From NCBI GenBank assembly GCA_000711775.1, contig ARYC01002685.1:1-64000 (forward strand): 64,000 bases of DNA. Direction: 5' to 3'. The position numbers and the translations under genes are program-made. The DNA is from Oxytricha trifallax (Eukaryota; Ciliophora; Spirotrichea; Sporadotrichida; Oxytrichidae). The notes below the pieces were generated by a model, which did no database searches, was not told the origin of the DNA, and was given only the letters and a program-made list of their open reading frames with translations. This document shows, piece by piece, positions 38,957-49,506 of the stretch (within the stretch, counting starts at the first letter, position 1; every line of letters begins with the position of its first letter).

Positions 38957-39693
38957 TATAAATTTTAAATATTCGTCGAATTATAAGAAATAATACATCA
39001 ACTTAATTTGATCAATTAAAATATTTAATTTAAATTATTGTAAATTTGTTGCTTTATTTACATTATGTAAGGCAATCGAGAAAATTTGTCGAGCATTTCT
39101 CGATACCCTTACAGTTTATAAATATGTTTATTTGATTGATTATTTCTTAAATATAAATATATAAATTATTTCTCTCTAAACTTAAATGTAGCATGTGCAA
39201 AATTATTTTTAAGTAAATGATAGTTCATTTTAACAGAAAAGCTCCCTCGTTTAAGTTTATAATTTAATAATTAAACTTCGTTATACATTATTCTATTTTA
39301 ACTATAGAAGTTTTAAAATTAATCTATTATTATTAAAATAAGTACAGTTTAATTATTAAAAATATATTAAATAAAATATGTTTACTCTTTTTGACAAAAT
39401 GAACAATAGATTTCTCAATAAATAAATTGTATTATAAATGAGTAAATTTTAGATTACTAACATTTACTTTACCAAAACAAAATAACCTTATAAATAAAAA
39501 ATAATTAGTATCACATAATGTCAGTCAAACTCAAGCTATTTCTTAGATTTTAATATGATCATCATTTACTTTTTCAATTAATTTTATATTTTTATTAAAA
39601 GTTAATATATTCCTTAATAATTTCTTCACGCTATATTAATTAATACATTCGTAAATTATTTTGAAAATTTTACCAATTCCACGCAGATATTTA
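38957..39693. mobile_element. IES-like AT-rich segment with TATAAAT ends
   Basis: This 737-bp segment starts TATAAATTTT and ends ATTTATA. It contains no codon pattern but has a hairpin (ATCGAGAAA...TTTCTCGAT, about 39077-39102). Removing it so that one TA remains joins ...GTT GAT TTG ATA AAT TCA ACA..., and the Cys-rich reading continues in frame into NCYDNCFLVEG. Precise, frame-restoring TA boundaries are what internal eliminated sequences show in TA-type ciliates. Its excision is inferred from the sequence only. Confidence 0.6.
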
Positions 39694-40501
39694 TAAATTC
39701 AACAGGCGCGTTAAACTGCTATGACAATTGCTTTCTTGTAGAGGGTCTCAATGATATTATTATGATCCAGTAAGATCAGTTTGAAAATAAAGCTATGTGA
39801 AATATGGGAAGTGTTGGGGATAACGAGTGCTACTCGTGTGTTGGAAAGAACAAATTAGTCTCAAATTCTTCATTATAAGAAATAACTTGTGGAGATGGAT
39901 ACTACTTATATGAAGCCAGTTATGTTGCGAAGAATTTGATTCAACCTTTTGACTTGCTATTCACCAGAAACTGCCTCAGATTGAGAAGCTTGTATGCCTG
40001 ATAGAATGAAAGACACTGATAGTGATTATGGAAACGATGCAATGAAATTATTGGCTATTAATACCCCATTAAGAGATCATAATGTGCTGAAATATATGGA
40101 GATTGATTAAACATTGGATAGCTAGAATGTGACGACGGCAATATCATAAGAAGAGATGGTGTAATTCAGATTGTTAAGTAGAGAGATAATGGAACTGTTA
40201 TGATGGAGACATTGAGACTGCAGATTATTGTAAATATACAATTAATCCTCAGCTAACTATCTTCAAATATACGAGTGATAACCAATTTTTTATTGGATTC
40301 TCTATGACTAATGTAAGTCTCAAATCTGGTAAACTTTTTGAAACTGAGTTTGAAGTAAAGATGTAACCATCAAAATCATTTCCTTACATAGCTGTAGTTC
40401 CAGATAAATTCTACAAAGCTTTATAAATTTAAAGTCATGATAACACTTAACGTCTTGCTGACAGACAAAGAAACCTTGATTTTCACTTTTAAAAGTGCTG
40501 A
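39694..40501 (+). CDS. Surface protein C-terminal block with ECDDGN-type Cys repeat (frameshifted)
   Basis: 39708-40002 reads LNCYDNCFLVEG, CYSCVGKNKL and ITCGDGYYLYEA with one in-frame TGA (KAM-TGA-NMG, 39798). 40050-40170 contains GD-TGA-LNIGQLECDDGNIIRR, close to the CGDG...ECDDGN...DGC pattern of the DUF4215/Myxo-type Cys-rich repeat. 40229-40501 reads CKYTINPQLTIFKYTSDNQF onward for 90 codons to a TGA at 40499. At least two frame changes separate these parts. The end lies only ~50 bp before the right inverted repeat, so the gene fills the large element almost exactly. Confidence 0.55.
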
Positions 40502-41469
40502 AGATATATTTTATTCAAAGAAATTATACAAGCAATCCAACTTTAAAAATGCAATTTCAGATCTTAACATTGCAAAACATAACCAAATTCTTGATCGGGG
40601 GATCTTCCACATTGCTGATGCTTCAAAAGTGATATAATTTAGAACAGGTAACTGATAGACTTCTAATCATTAAAAAGTGGGCTTATTTATTCAGGTCTAA
40701 AATTTTAAATTTCTAAGCGCCATTTACATACATTGTTGAAGAAGATACCCTGAAGATGCCTTGAAGATACGGTGAGGTTATCTTTAGTGGTGCAACAACT
40801 TTGAAAACTATTCCATATAAGAATTGAATTGGAGAAATGATAAAAAATAATTGTATTTAATGACTCCATGTTTTAATAATTGCAGTTAAGTTAATAGGTA
40901 TATTTTATAACGATATTAAATAAATAAGGCAGTTAACTAAATAGAGATATAACATGATCTTATCCTTTTCTAATTAGTGGCTGTTATATATTTAAAGATT
41001 AGTTATGTATTTTATTTTGCATTTCCCCATTTTTAATGTATTTTTATTAATATTAACCTTGCTTTTCATTATAGAATTTTCTTGTTTAGTTTATTCTTTA
41101 AATTCATCTTGAATTTTCTTAAGCAAACTTTCTTACTATTGAAAAATGCTTGTTGTAAAAATTTACTTGCTATAATTTTTAAACTAGAAAGTCTATCAAA
41201 TGGGTTAATCTGTATAATGTAAATTTCACTTGCCCGCCTCAAGATGATTAAGTTTCATTTAATAGTTTAATTTTCTATCAACTGATCTAAACTTTACCGT
41301 TAAGGAATTTTTGCTGATTCTTAGTTTACTGGTAAATAGATCTCCATTTCCTTATATACTTTATAATGCTTAGTGAAGATAAGTCATGCATGATCCCCTA
41401 TGATTGCTTTCCTTTCATCCTTCAAAATATTTCAAACATGTCAATATTTAAATTCTTAAAATATAAAAA

Positions 41470-42100
41470 AATTATAAATAAGTAATTCTTCAAACATAAT
41501 TAAAATTATTTTTACTTGGTTTTTATTTAATTATATTTGATGAGGGTTAAAAAATAAATTATAAATTTTACTACTTGTACCCATTTCTATTATATTTCTA
41601 ATTTATAATTCTAATTTTTTAAAAATATTATATTATATAATTTTTTTTTCGTTTATCAAATTAGTTTTCTTCTAAAATGTAATTTAATTAATTCGCTGTT
41701 TTATACTTTAGTGAAATAATATAATTTAAACATAGAATTTTAGTTTATATAAAGAGAAGAAACTTTAATTAGTAAATTATTTGAAAATAATTCATTTTTA
41801 CCTATGAATAAATTAAACTTAATTGATAAAAATCAAACTTCATTTTTATTATCAAATTAAATTAAATATAGATGTAGGTAAAAATTATTTATATTAATAA
41901 AAAAATGGGCTCAGTAGCAAATATAAAATTTTATGATAATTAAATTCACAATAAAATATTACTACATATTAATCATGTAAACTAAATAAAAGTATAATAA
42001 AAATTGTTTTTAGTATATTATTATTAGATTTCTTTGTATTTTATGGATTTTTATATTCACGATATTTTCACTATTTTGACTGAATGTAATGTATAAAGTT
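41470..42100 (+). repeat. Dispersed AT-rich repeat, copy 2
   Basis: Matches 35660-36290 in segments, including TTTTTACTTGGTTTTTATTTAA, TTTTACTACTTGTACCCATT and ATGGGCTCAGTAGCAAAT. Here the hairpin arm has diverged so the stem is no longer perfect. It lies just outside the right end of the 17-kb element. No gene. Confidence 0.55.
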
Positions 42101-42408
42101 CTGTAAGAATAAATTTACTGGGTAAGATCTAAAAAACATATAGTAAAAGAAAAAAGCTTTAAGAAATTCGTCCCCTGTAATTGGGGATATTCAAATAAAT
42201 ATTGAAGTCCGTATTTTGAGATTATTAAGGTCCATCTCATAGGCAAAAAGAGTAATGCTAAGAATAAACATTGTAAAATATTAAATTTAATTAAGCTCTC
42301 TCACATAATTTTAGCCAAAACTTTGTGAAAGTATTAAAATGCTTCTTTGTAAGTATTATTCTTACTAAAAATAGAAAATTCTCGATTTACTAAATTGAGA
42401 TTTTAGAA

Positions 42409-42708
42409 ATGGAACCATTAGGATATTATTGTTGCTATCTAGTAAGTAAGAAAATATACATCTTATTTGAATCATCGTGTCTCCTTTTAGCGATTTCAAT
42501 TTATCTAGTATATCGAATATGCATGTTTCCAAAAATATTTTCCTCTCATTTTTGTACCTCGCTCACCTATATTATTAATAATCTTAAGCTTTCAAAGTGC
42601 TTCACTGATAAGTGCATTGGCAAAATCTTGTTTGAAGACCTAATTAAATCACTTTTGACTAGAACTTCATATTCCTTTAAAAAGATGCTCAAATCAATTG
42701 AAACATGA
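42409..42708 (+). CDS. Possible small protein, 99 codons
   Basis: ATG at 42409 to TGA at 42706 without any TAA/TAG in between, which is unusual in this AT-rich DNA. The reading has a hydrophobic stretch (LLLAISIYLVYRICMF) after about 30 residues and a Lys/Ser-rich end. No family recognised and no neighbouring exon found, so it may be chance. Confidence 0.25.
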   Translation: MEPLGYYCCYLVSKKIYILFESSCLLLAISIYLVYRICMFPKIFSSHFCTSLTYIINNLKLSKCFTDKCIGKILFEDLIKSLLTRTSYSFKKMLKSIET

Positions 42709-43019
42709 AGGATGAAATCTGCATTTTCTAAAGTCATTTATAACTCATTACAAAAGAATAAAAATTATTTCATGCAAATCCTTTGTCTCTTTTGAAAGGT
42801 AATTCTGACTAGAAAAACAAAATCCTTTACTTTAATTGCACTTATCTTTGATATTTTTGTGATTTATTGTATAGACTGCTGAAAATAAGAATCCTTTCTT
42901 ATTATAAAAACCCAAAAGACTAATTTTATCATTGTCATTTTAAATGAATCAAGCCATGTCTTTATATGATTGATTAGTTTAGTTTAATTATATCCACGTT
43001 TTAAATCCGTTTTTTATCT

Positions 43020-43835
43020 ATCGCCAACAATCTATAGTAAAAACATCGCCAATGAAACCTTTAGTGCTTTCACATTTAAACATGATTGTTTTGGTAAAAA
43101 GATTTGTTCAAAGAATTTGTTTGCTTTTTTAAAAATCTATACTTTTGCCTTGCCAAGACTTCTTTGAAAAGCTCATAATATACTATTTCTGGGTAATCAT
43201 AGCAAAAGTTATTTGAGTTAACTTTTATTTAATTTACATTAGGAATGGCTCCAATAGCTAGTTAACTCTTAATTATGATTTTTGGATAAAATATATTTAA
43301 AGAATTTTTATGTAATTTTGAAAATCTACATTATAACAGGTAACGAATTGTTTCAAAAAGGTCTTATTTAGATAATTTCAAGACCTTTAAAAGTTAGACA
43401 ACCGAGAGTAGCCACTTATATTTATAAATATGACTTTGAAGAGAGATTTAAAGCAAATTTGAGGTGCTAAAATGAAAATGCAATGAAAATTGCCATTTTC
43501 TTCGATTCTTAGCATAAAGTTTCAATTGTACTAAATAAATAAATTAAGAGGTTATTTGGGAAATATTTAGAATCACACAGCCCAAATTTCAGACTAATTT
43601 TATCGCATCTTGTAGTTTATTACTTGTTATGACACCTTATACTGGAATTGTCAATATATAAATTTATGATATGGCAATGCAGAACAAAATGCCTAAAATC
43701 TTTACATCGTAGAGCAAGTAACTATAAAAAGAACTGCTCTTATTCAAAATAGTTATTGAGAATACCTAAAATTTAATCAAGTTTGGTTTCTTATTTTCAT
43801 GCAGGAGTCTTCTGGGTATTTAAAGTACGATATTT
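43020..43835 (+). repeat. Isolated, strongly diverged 828-type unit
   Basis: Follows the array unit from the GTAAAGACATCAGCAATGGG landmark through TTAGACAACC...GTAGCCAC, the TGCAATGAAAATTGCC segment and TTATTGAGAATACC, in the same orientation, with many substitutions and indels. It shows that the family existed here before the array at 8-20 kb expanded. No intact reading frame. Confidence 0.8.
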
Positions 43836-44227
43836 CTTTAAGATTATTTCATTATTTATAATTATTTTTTTCATTTACAGCAAAGAATTTTGCCAAATTT
43901 TTAACAATTATCTAAAGTTTCCCCAAATTTATCGAGAAACTATTCATTTTTATTAAATATAAATTTTGATTAGCAAATTAAAGTATATTTTTTCATTATC
44001 TTATAATTATTTAAAAGAATTAGGATTAATTTAAGGTAAAATATAACATATCAAGGCTATTAAAAGTTTATTTTTGTATTCAATTTAATGAAATTGTGTT
44101 ATTATATTTTAATTAATTTGTTTATATCTTACTATAATATTTATCTTTTTATTTTAATGATTTACAATTTATAATAGGAAATTTATTAATAGAAATAAAA
44201 TTTATTAGAAATAATTAAAAATAAAAA

Positions 44228-44509
44228 ATGTCTAATGTATGTTACAAAGAACAAATGATTATCACTTGTAAGACTAGTGGTGGTGAAGGACAAAGATATT
44301 GCAGAGCAGCTAAGAAAAATGGTGAAGTAGTACTAAAATATGCAAATTGTAATATTGAAAAAGGGATATGGAAAGTTAATGAAACTTTTTTAAAATTATA
44401 CTTTCTATATTTGATTATTCTTTTTCATTTATTATTAATCAAAAACTTAAAATCATCTATTTTTCTATTAAATGAAATTATTTTCTTAAAAAGTATAGAC
44501 TTAATTTAA
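44228..44509 (+). CDS. Small protein or first exon with Cys-rich start
   Basis: ATG 44228 is preceded by AAAAATAAAAA. The first ~56 codons have a marked RNY pattern and read MSNVCYKEQMIITC, then TSGGEGQRYCRAAKKNG and KYANCNIEKGIWKVNETF. Four cysteines and Gly/Lys suggest a small folded domain; no family recognised. After residue ~56 the reading turns into Leu/Phe/Ile-rich sequence that looks like intron or non-coding DNA, so only the first part is convincing. The gene at 44.9-46.2 kb lies downstream on the opposite strand. Confidence 0.4.
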   Translation: MSNVCYKEQMIITCKTSGGEGQRYCRAAKKNGEVVLKYANCNIEKGIWKVNETFLKLYFLYLIILFHLLLIKNLKSSIFLLNEIIFLKSIDLI

Positions 44510-44899
44510 AATATTAGAAATATAAAAAATTATATTCTAAATACTAATAAAATTTTAAGAAAAATAATACATAATTTGTCAATCAATTTTGTTACACTAT
44601 AGATAATTGTTATGAAATTTGATAAAAATCCTTGTGAGAGAACAATCAAATATAACTATTCAAATATTATTACTGTTAAAAGATATTTTAAGTTTGAAAT
44701 CGATGTCCCGCTCTAGATCCATTTTTCAGTTTTTCCATGGTATTGGAAGGTGGTACGAAAACAAAGATGGTATTGAAATATTGTTTGATCGCATATTTTG
44801 AGAAGTTGCCCGATATAAGTTGATATAATATGATATTAAAATTTGTATAATAGAATAATCTTAGATCAGCTACTTTTTCTTATTTAATGAATTTTGTTG

Positions 44900-46185
44900 G
44901 AGGGTTCATCTACTCCAGGATGAGCTTGACTGGACCGTAATAGCTAACTGTACATTGAGATCTGGACTGGATTACCATCTACACATTTATATATCATCCT
45001 TTTTCTATTGCTTGAAGTATATTTTGATATCTACTACCCTTCCGTTCTCATGAATTGATCCAAAGTTCACTTGTTTATGTTTACAAGTTTATAATGAGTT
45101 AGATGAGTGTTATTTTTAATGCTTTAAAGAAAATATTGTAAGCTACAGGAGCCTAAATTCTAATCTTTCCTGATCCAGTTGTCATTACTATAATTCATCA
45201 ATGCTGGCAGTCCAGATTACTAACAATATTTACTTAATATCGGGAATGTTGAAACTTTTAACTTAAAAACTCAAGCATGTTAAATAAAGATATAAAATTA
45301 TTGTAGTGAAAGATATTAATTATTTAAATACTTTGACTAAAGTACTTTTAAACTTAACGTCATAAATTACTTATCTATAATCTGCAGTAAGAAGTTCTGT
45401 CCTCCTCGCTTTAATTGGAGTTTCATGCACTCTTATCGAGCCGTTGTATAAATATTTGATTGAATCTACTCTATTTGATTGAATCTACTCTTTTAAGCTT
45501 TTTATAATAAATGGCTGTGCAGTTTTATAAAAAATCTGATCTTTTTCGAGAAAAGAAATTTCAAAAAATAATTTATAGATAACTAATTTATTGCAAAGAA
45601 ATGAAAGCTATCTGTCGAGATTATAACCTTCATCTAAATGCACTTCTATTGTTCTTAAATAGAAATTGCCAACAAAAACTCTTCATTTTAAATTGTCATT
45701 AATTTTTTCAATGTTTACCTGCAAAGAAAACTTTTGTGTTTTAACATATTATCATAACTTTTTATATCCTAAACCAAGAGATTTTAAAAAGGCTTGAGAA
45801 AAAAATTCATCTCATTCCATTCTAATTCTGCTTTCATCTTAGTTTTTTTAATGCTGTGACTAATTCACCCATAAATACTTGGTAATAAATATCTGAAAGG
45901 GAATTCATATTCTCTTAATCATAGACTCCAAATGAATAAATCCCCTTAGTTGAAAAAAACCAAAATCATCACAAACCCAAGATATAGTATTAACAATTTA
46001 AAAGCAACAAAACTTCTTATTTATGCTATTCTATCATCTTTCCAAAAATTAATATCAAGATAGCAACTGTTTGCAGTCATAATTATCGAATTATTTTCGA
46101 AATATCCAAGTTTGATGTAATTAATTGAAAATTTCCTCAGATACCTTGCTTGTTTAATGATGAATCGCAAGAACAAGTAGGTTTT
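44900..46185 (-). CDS. Uncharacterised protein on the minus strand, two frameshifts
   Basis: Read on the minus strand from about 46185, a coherent sequence appears: RYLRKFSINYIKLGYFENNS, then DINFWKDDRIAQIRSFVAFK; then, after frame changes near T- and A-runs (about 45955 and 45850), MEWDEFFSQAFLKSLGLGY, KWRVFVGNFYLRTIEVHLDE, SIKYLYNGSIRVHETPIKAR and VNFGSIHENGRVVDIKIYF. RNY pattern is strong on this strand; TGA falls at Trp-like places (ME-W-DEFF, LK-W-RVF). No family recognised; mixed charged and aromatic content suggests a soluble cytoplasmic protein. Start and end are approximate. The T-rich plus-strand readings here are shadows. Confidence 0.5.
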
Positions 46186-46189
46186 TATT

Positions 46190-47800
46190 TTTTAATATTT
46201 TCATGATAATTTTTTTTAGTTAAAATTTGAATGTTTTTAAACTTTACAAATACTCAGAGCTAATTGCTTGTTAAGACTATCATTTTATTTAGTTTAATCC
46301 ACTTAACTTATTGTAAATGGTCTTTGTGTATTTTTAACGAGGCTCTAAATGTTCTTTTATAATATCGAGGATATTTGAAAATTATAGGACTAGATTTAAT
46401 TTTAGAAATCTGATTTTTACTTGTTTACCTTTTTATCCTTTGCTTCTCTCTCTTCAAAATATCTCTAAGATGCCTTCCTTACTTAGATTTTAAAGGGGGC
46501 TTAATCAAATATAGATTTGTTCATAATCTCTTTAAATGTATGTCATTTTGAAGTTATGATTTTCTTATGCAATAGTCTAAATTTGAAGTAGTTCTATAAT
46601 CTTCTAGCTTGTCTGTTTAACCTTTTTCGATAGTTTTGTTAGGCATCTATCAGTAACTATCTATCTTTAATAGCTAGTCGAAGATATAACCTGATATTAT
46701 CAACTTTAAAATAATTCTACCCAAAATGATCTCTCACTATTCCAAAAGCTTACGTTTCGTTTCTTTCATCTGTGAATGTCTTTAAAATACTTAAAATCAT
46801 GTAAATAATGGTATTAAAATTATTAAAACACAAATTCAAATTAATTTCTTAATCAATAATTATTATTTAGTGTAAAATTAAATTTATAACTCATTTTAAT
46901 AAAACTAAGCATATTTGACATCAGTTTACAAGTTATTTTTTATAATTTAAAGAGATTATTGTTTCTAAATTTTTTGTGAAGATCAATAGCTTTTTTATTG
47001 ATTATGTTTGTTAAATATTTTTAATTGTTTATCCAAAATTTTATATGTACAGATCATTTGTAAATAGTTCACAAACTTGCAACATTTCAGAGAGCTCATA
47101 GTATTCAAATTTAGCTAAACAACAAAACTAGAAACGATCTCTTCATGAATAAATAAATAATTAACTAAATTAAGATTTTATGAGAACTGATCTGCAGGAA
47201 TAAATCTAAGATTTATACATATACCTCAAAGAGATATGTAAGCTGCAATAATAGTTATTTATCATTTTTTGGGGTTAGCTTATATTTTAAACTTATAGAA
47301 ACCATGAATAAATACTTTATAAGGCAAGTATTGCAAGAATAAAATGCATTTACTTAATAATTTAATGTAAAGTTCATTTATTTACAGAGGTATAGGGACT
47401 TAAATCGTCAAATTAATAAGTGATCTCAAGCACAAATCTGAGAAAGAAAATATTTTTCATTTATTGGAGATAAATAAGAATCAATAAGAGAACCAGAGTA
47501 TATACAGAAAGTTCAACATGCACAAGTCATTAGAAAGGATCTACGTGTAAATAAAAAAATGGGAATATTAAAAAAATGAATAAGTCTTGGTATTTTAAAC
47601 AAATAACTTTCATGAATCTAAAGCAAGATTTTTCATTAATATTTACATAATTTTATTTCAAAAGTTATTGAGCAAGACTATTAATTTACTAAGGCAGGGA
47701 TATTTATCCGATAAAATATAATAAATATAAAATATGTAATGAGCTTCTTAGGATTTAAGACATTGAAACCAGCATAATCTACTAGTGGTACGAAAAACAA
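46190..47800. other. AT-rich region, no confident gene
   Basis: T-rich then A-rich DNA. Some minus-strand sequence may belong upstream of the 44.9-46.2 kb gene, but I could not fix a frame. No repeat or RNA gene seen. Confidence 0.35.
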
Positions 47801-47821
47801 TAAAAATTGATAAATTTATGA

Positions 47822-48236
47822 TTATTATTGGAAAATAAAAGACATCATCAAAGCAATTTTAATTTAAAATTTGAATTTAAATACTTAACAATTTTTATCA
47901 TACTCTTAAGCTCTATTTATCTTTTTATACTTATGTCTTCTATAATCTTTTTATTTATGATTTTTATACTCCTTTTAATCAAAAGCCACATGTTCAATTG
48001 GTTTGATGTTATTATTCAACTTCTTATATTGATGTTTTATCATGCTTAAGACTGGCTGGCTTAAGCCCCAGTATTTATTCCGTACAGCTTTAACTAATAA
48101 TAATCATGTTTAAGTAATTTGAATGAGTTTTTTAAGAGAATAAGATGGGCAAAAGACTAAGGAAATTTATAAATCTTAATGAACATACTTTAACTTTATT
48201 GTGATGATAAACCCTTTGAATAACAAAAACTATATT
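47822..48236 (+). CDS. Possible protein fragment related in part to the 49.5-kb gene
   Basis: Open from after a TGA at 47819 to a TGA at 48234 with TAA/TAG as Gln. The first half is Leu/Ile/Phe-rich and membrane-like. In the second half, LAQAPVFIPYSFNQQQ resembles YGQSPAFFLYSIKQQQ in the ORF at 49507 (about 49840-49890), including a shared CCCCAG...GTACAGC core in the DNA. That suggests a duplicated gene or a shared repeat; the evidence is short. No start codon is certain. Confidence 0.3.
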
Positions 48237-49506
48237 GACATTTCTTAACCCAGTCTTTCCTTTTAATTCAGCAGTAAACTATGTGAAATTATCGGTTTTA
48301 TAAGATTTCATGTAGATCTTATAATACTATAACTCTTCTTATTCAGAAATTGCTTTAAAAACTGAATTTCCAAAGCTAAAACTACTTTGTTGTCTTTTTT
48401 TATATATAAAATGAGACTAAAGTATTCAAATTTTAATTGGATGTTAAAAATAAAATATTGTATCGGCCACAAATAATAGAATAGTCATCTTTCTATACTG
48501 TAGGATCTAATTCTTCATTTCAAAGATTTACTTAATAAAGTTAAATTTTTATATTTCAGTTGTGTTTTTGTTTGTCAAAATAGATTTCATTATTATTTAA
48601 TATATTGAAACAGCATGCTCGGAAATGAAGGTTTAACTAACAGATAATAAAACTTCCTATGCTACATCCAACATCAATTTTGCTTTCTTAATTCTTAAAT
48701 TATTCATAATCCCTTAAGATTTCAACATAATCATTTTATAAAATTTACCTTCACTGTCTTTTAAATGTTAACAAAAAACAGTTTATTAGTAAAAAAACTA
48801 ATGCTCGTGTTTGAATAATGCTTATCTTTACTAATATAATTACAGGACGTTTCAGCAAATAAACTATACTAAGTGAAGTATAGTCTAAGAATCTTTCATA
48901 TTTATGAGACCGAGAGATAATATATTGGTTTTATAATTGCAGAACTCTGTGAATCTTAGAATGAGTATAATTTGAAAAGCTTTTTTTATTAGTTGAAAGT
49001 GAACATTTCAGCAAAAATATAAAAATATTTTACAAAATAAAACATTGTCAGTAAATATATGTGTATTTAAAAATGTTTGATAGCCAATCACTGTTTTGCA
49101 TCCTGGTTAAAAAATTTCTTGCCAAGTTTATTAATTACCTTCTACTTGACTAATTTCAGCTGTTTCAATATACATGGTTAAATTCTATTTAGATCTCTCC
49201 AATTTCTCTATGATTTTCGAACATTATTCTATTTTGGCACTTTAATAAGGTCTTGTCCACAAATTCTGGTTCGGGAAACTATTTATGGCACCTTAGGAAT
49301 CTTTTTAGATTAAGCGCTAATTCTATATGAATTTTTGTCATCCTAATTTTATGTCTTTGTGGATCTGGGAGTTAGACTGACTTGTACTGGAATAAGTTAA
49401 ATTTTCATTCGTCATGGAAGTCAAGGAATGCAAAAGTCAATTAAAAAGAATATTTTAGATATAATATTTTAACAACTTTTTAAAAAAAATATTATAGTTG
49501 GTAGGA

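Larger units (their letters stand above)
23678..41050. mobile_element. ~17.4-kb element with ~500-bp terminal inverted repeats
   Basis: The left end (from TATTAATAAAATACATT) and the right end (reverse complement, 40555-41050) match almost base for base over ~500 bp, except that the left repeat carries a 1.2-kb insert. TA precedes and follows (23676-23677, 41051-41052). The inner limit is at 25379 on the left and 40555 on the right. Between them lie blocks of a large LamG/Cys-rich protein and several smaller inserts. The terminal ~100 bp resembles the elements at 3157 and 50113. Long repeats around a large cargo recall ciliate Tlr or Maverick-like elements, but I recognise no integrase or polymerase, so an inverted duplication around a gene remains possible. 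Confidence 0.7.

Noticed and set aside
44619..46770. A long plus-strand reading through this region when all three stops are sense
   Set aside because: The minus strand shows the RNY pattern and clearly better protein sequence; the plus reading is T-rich and unsupported.
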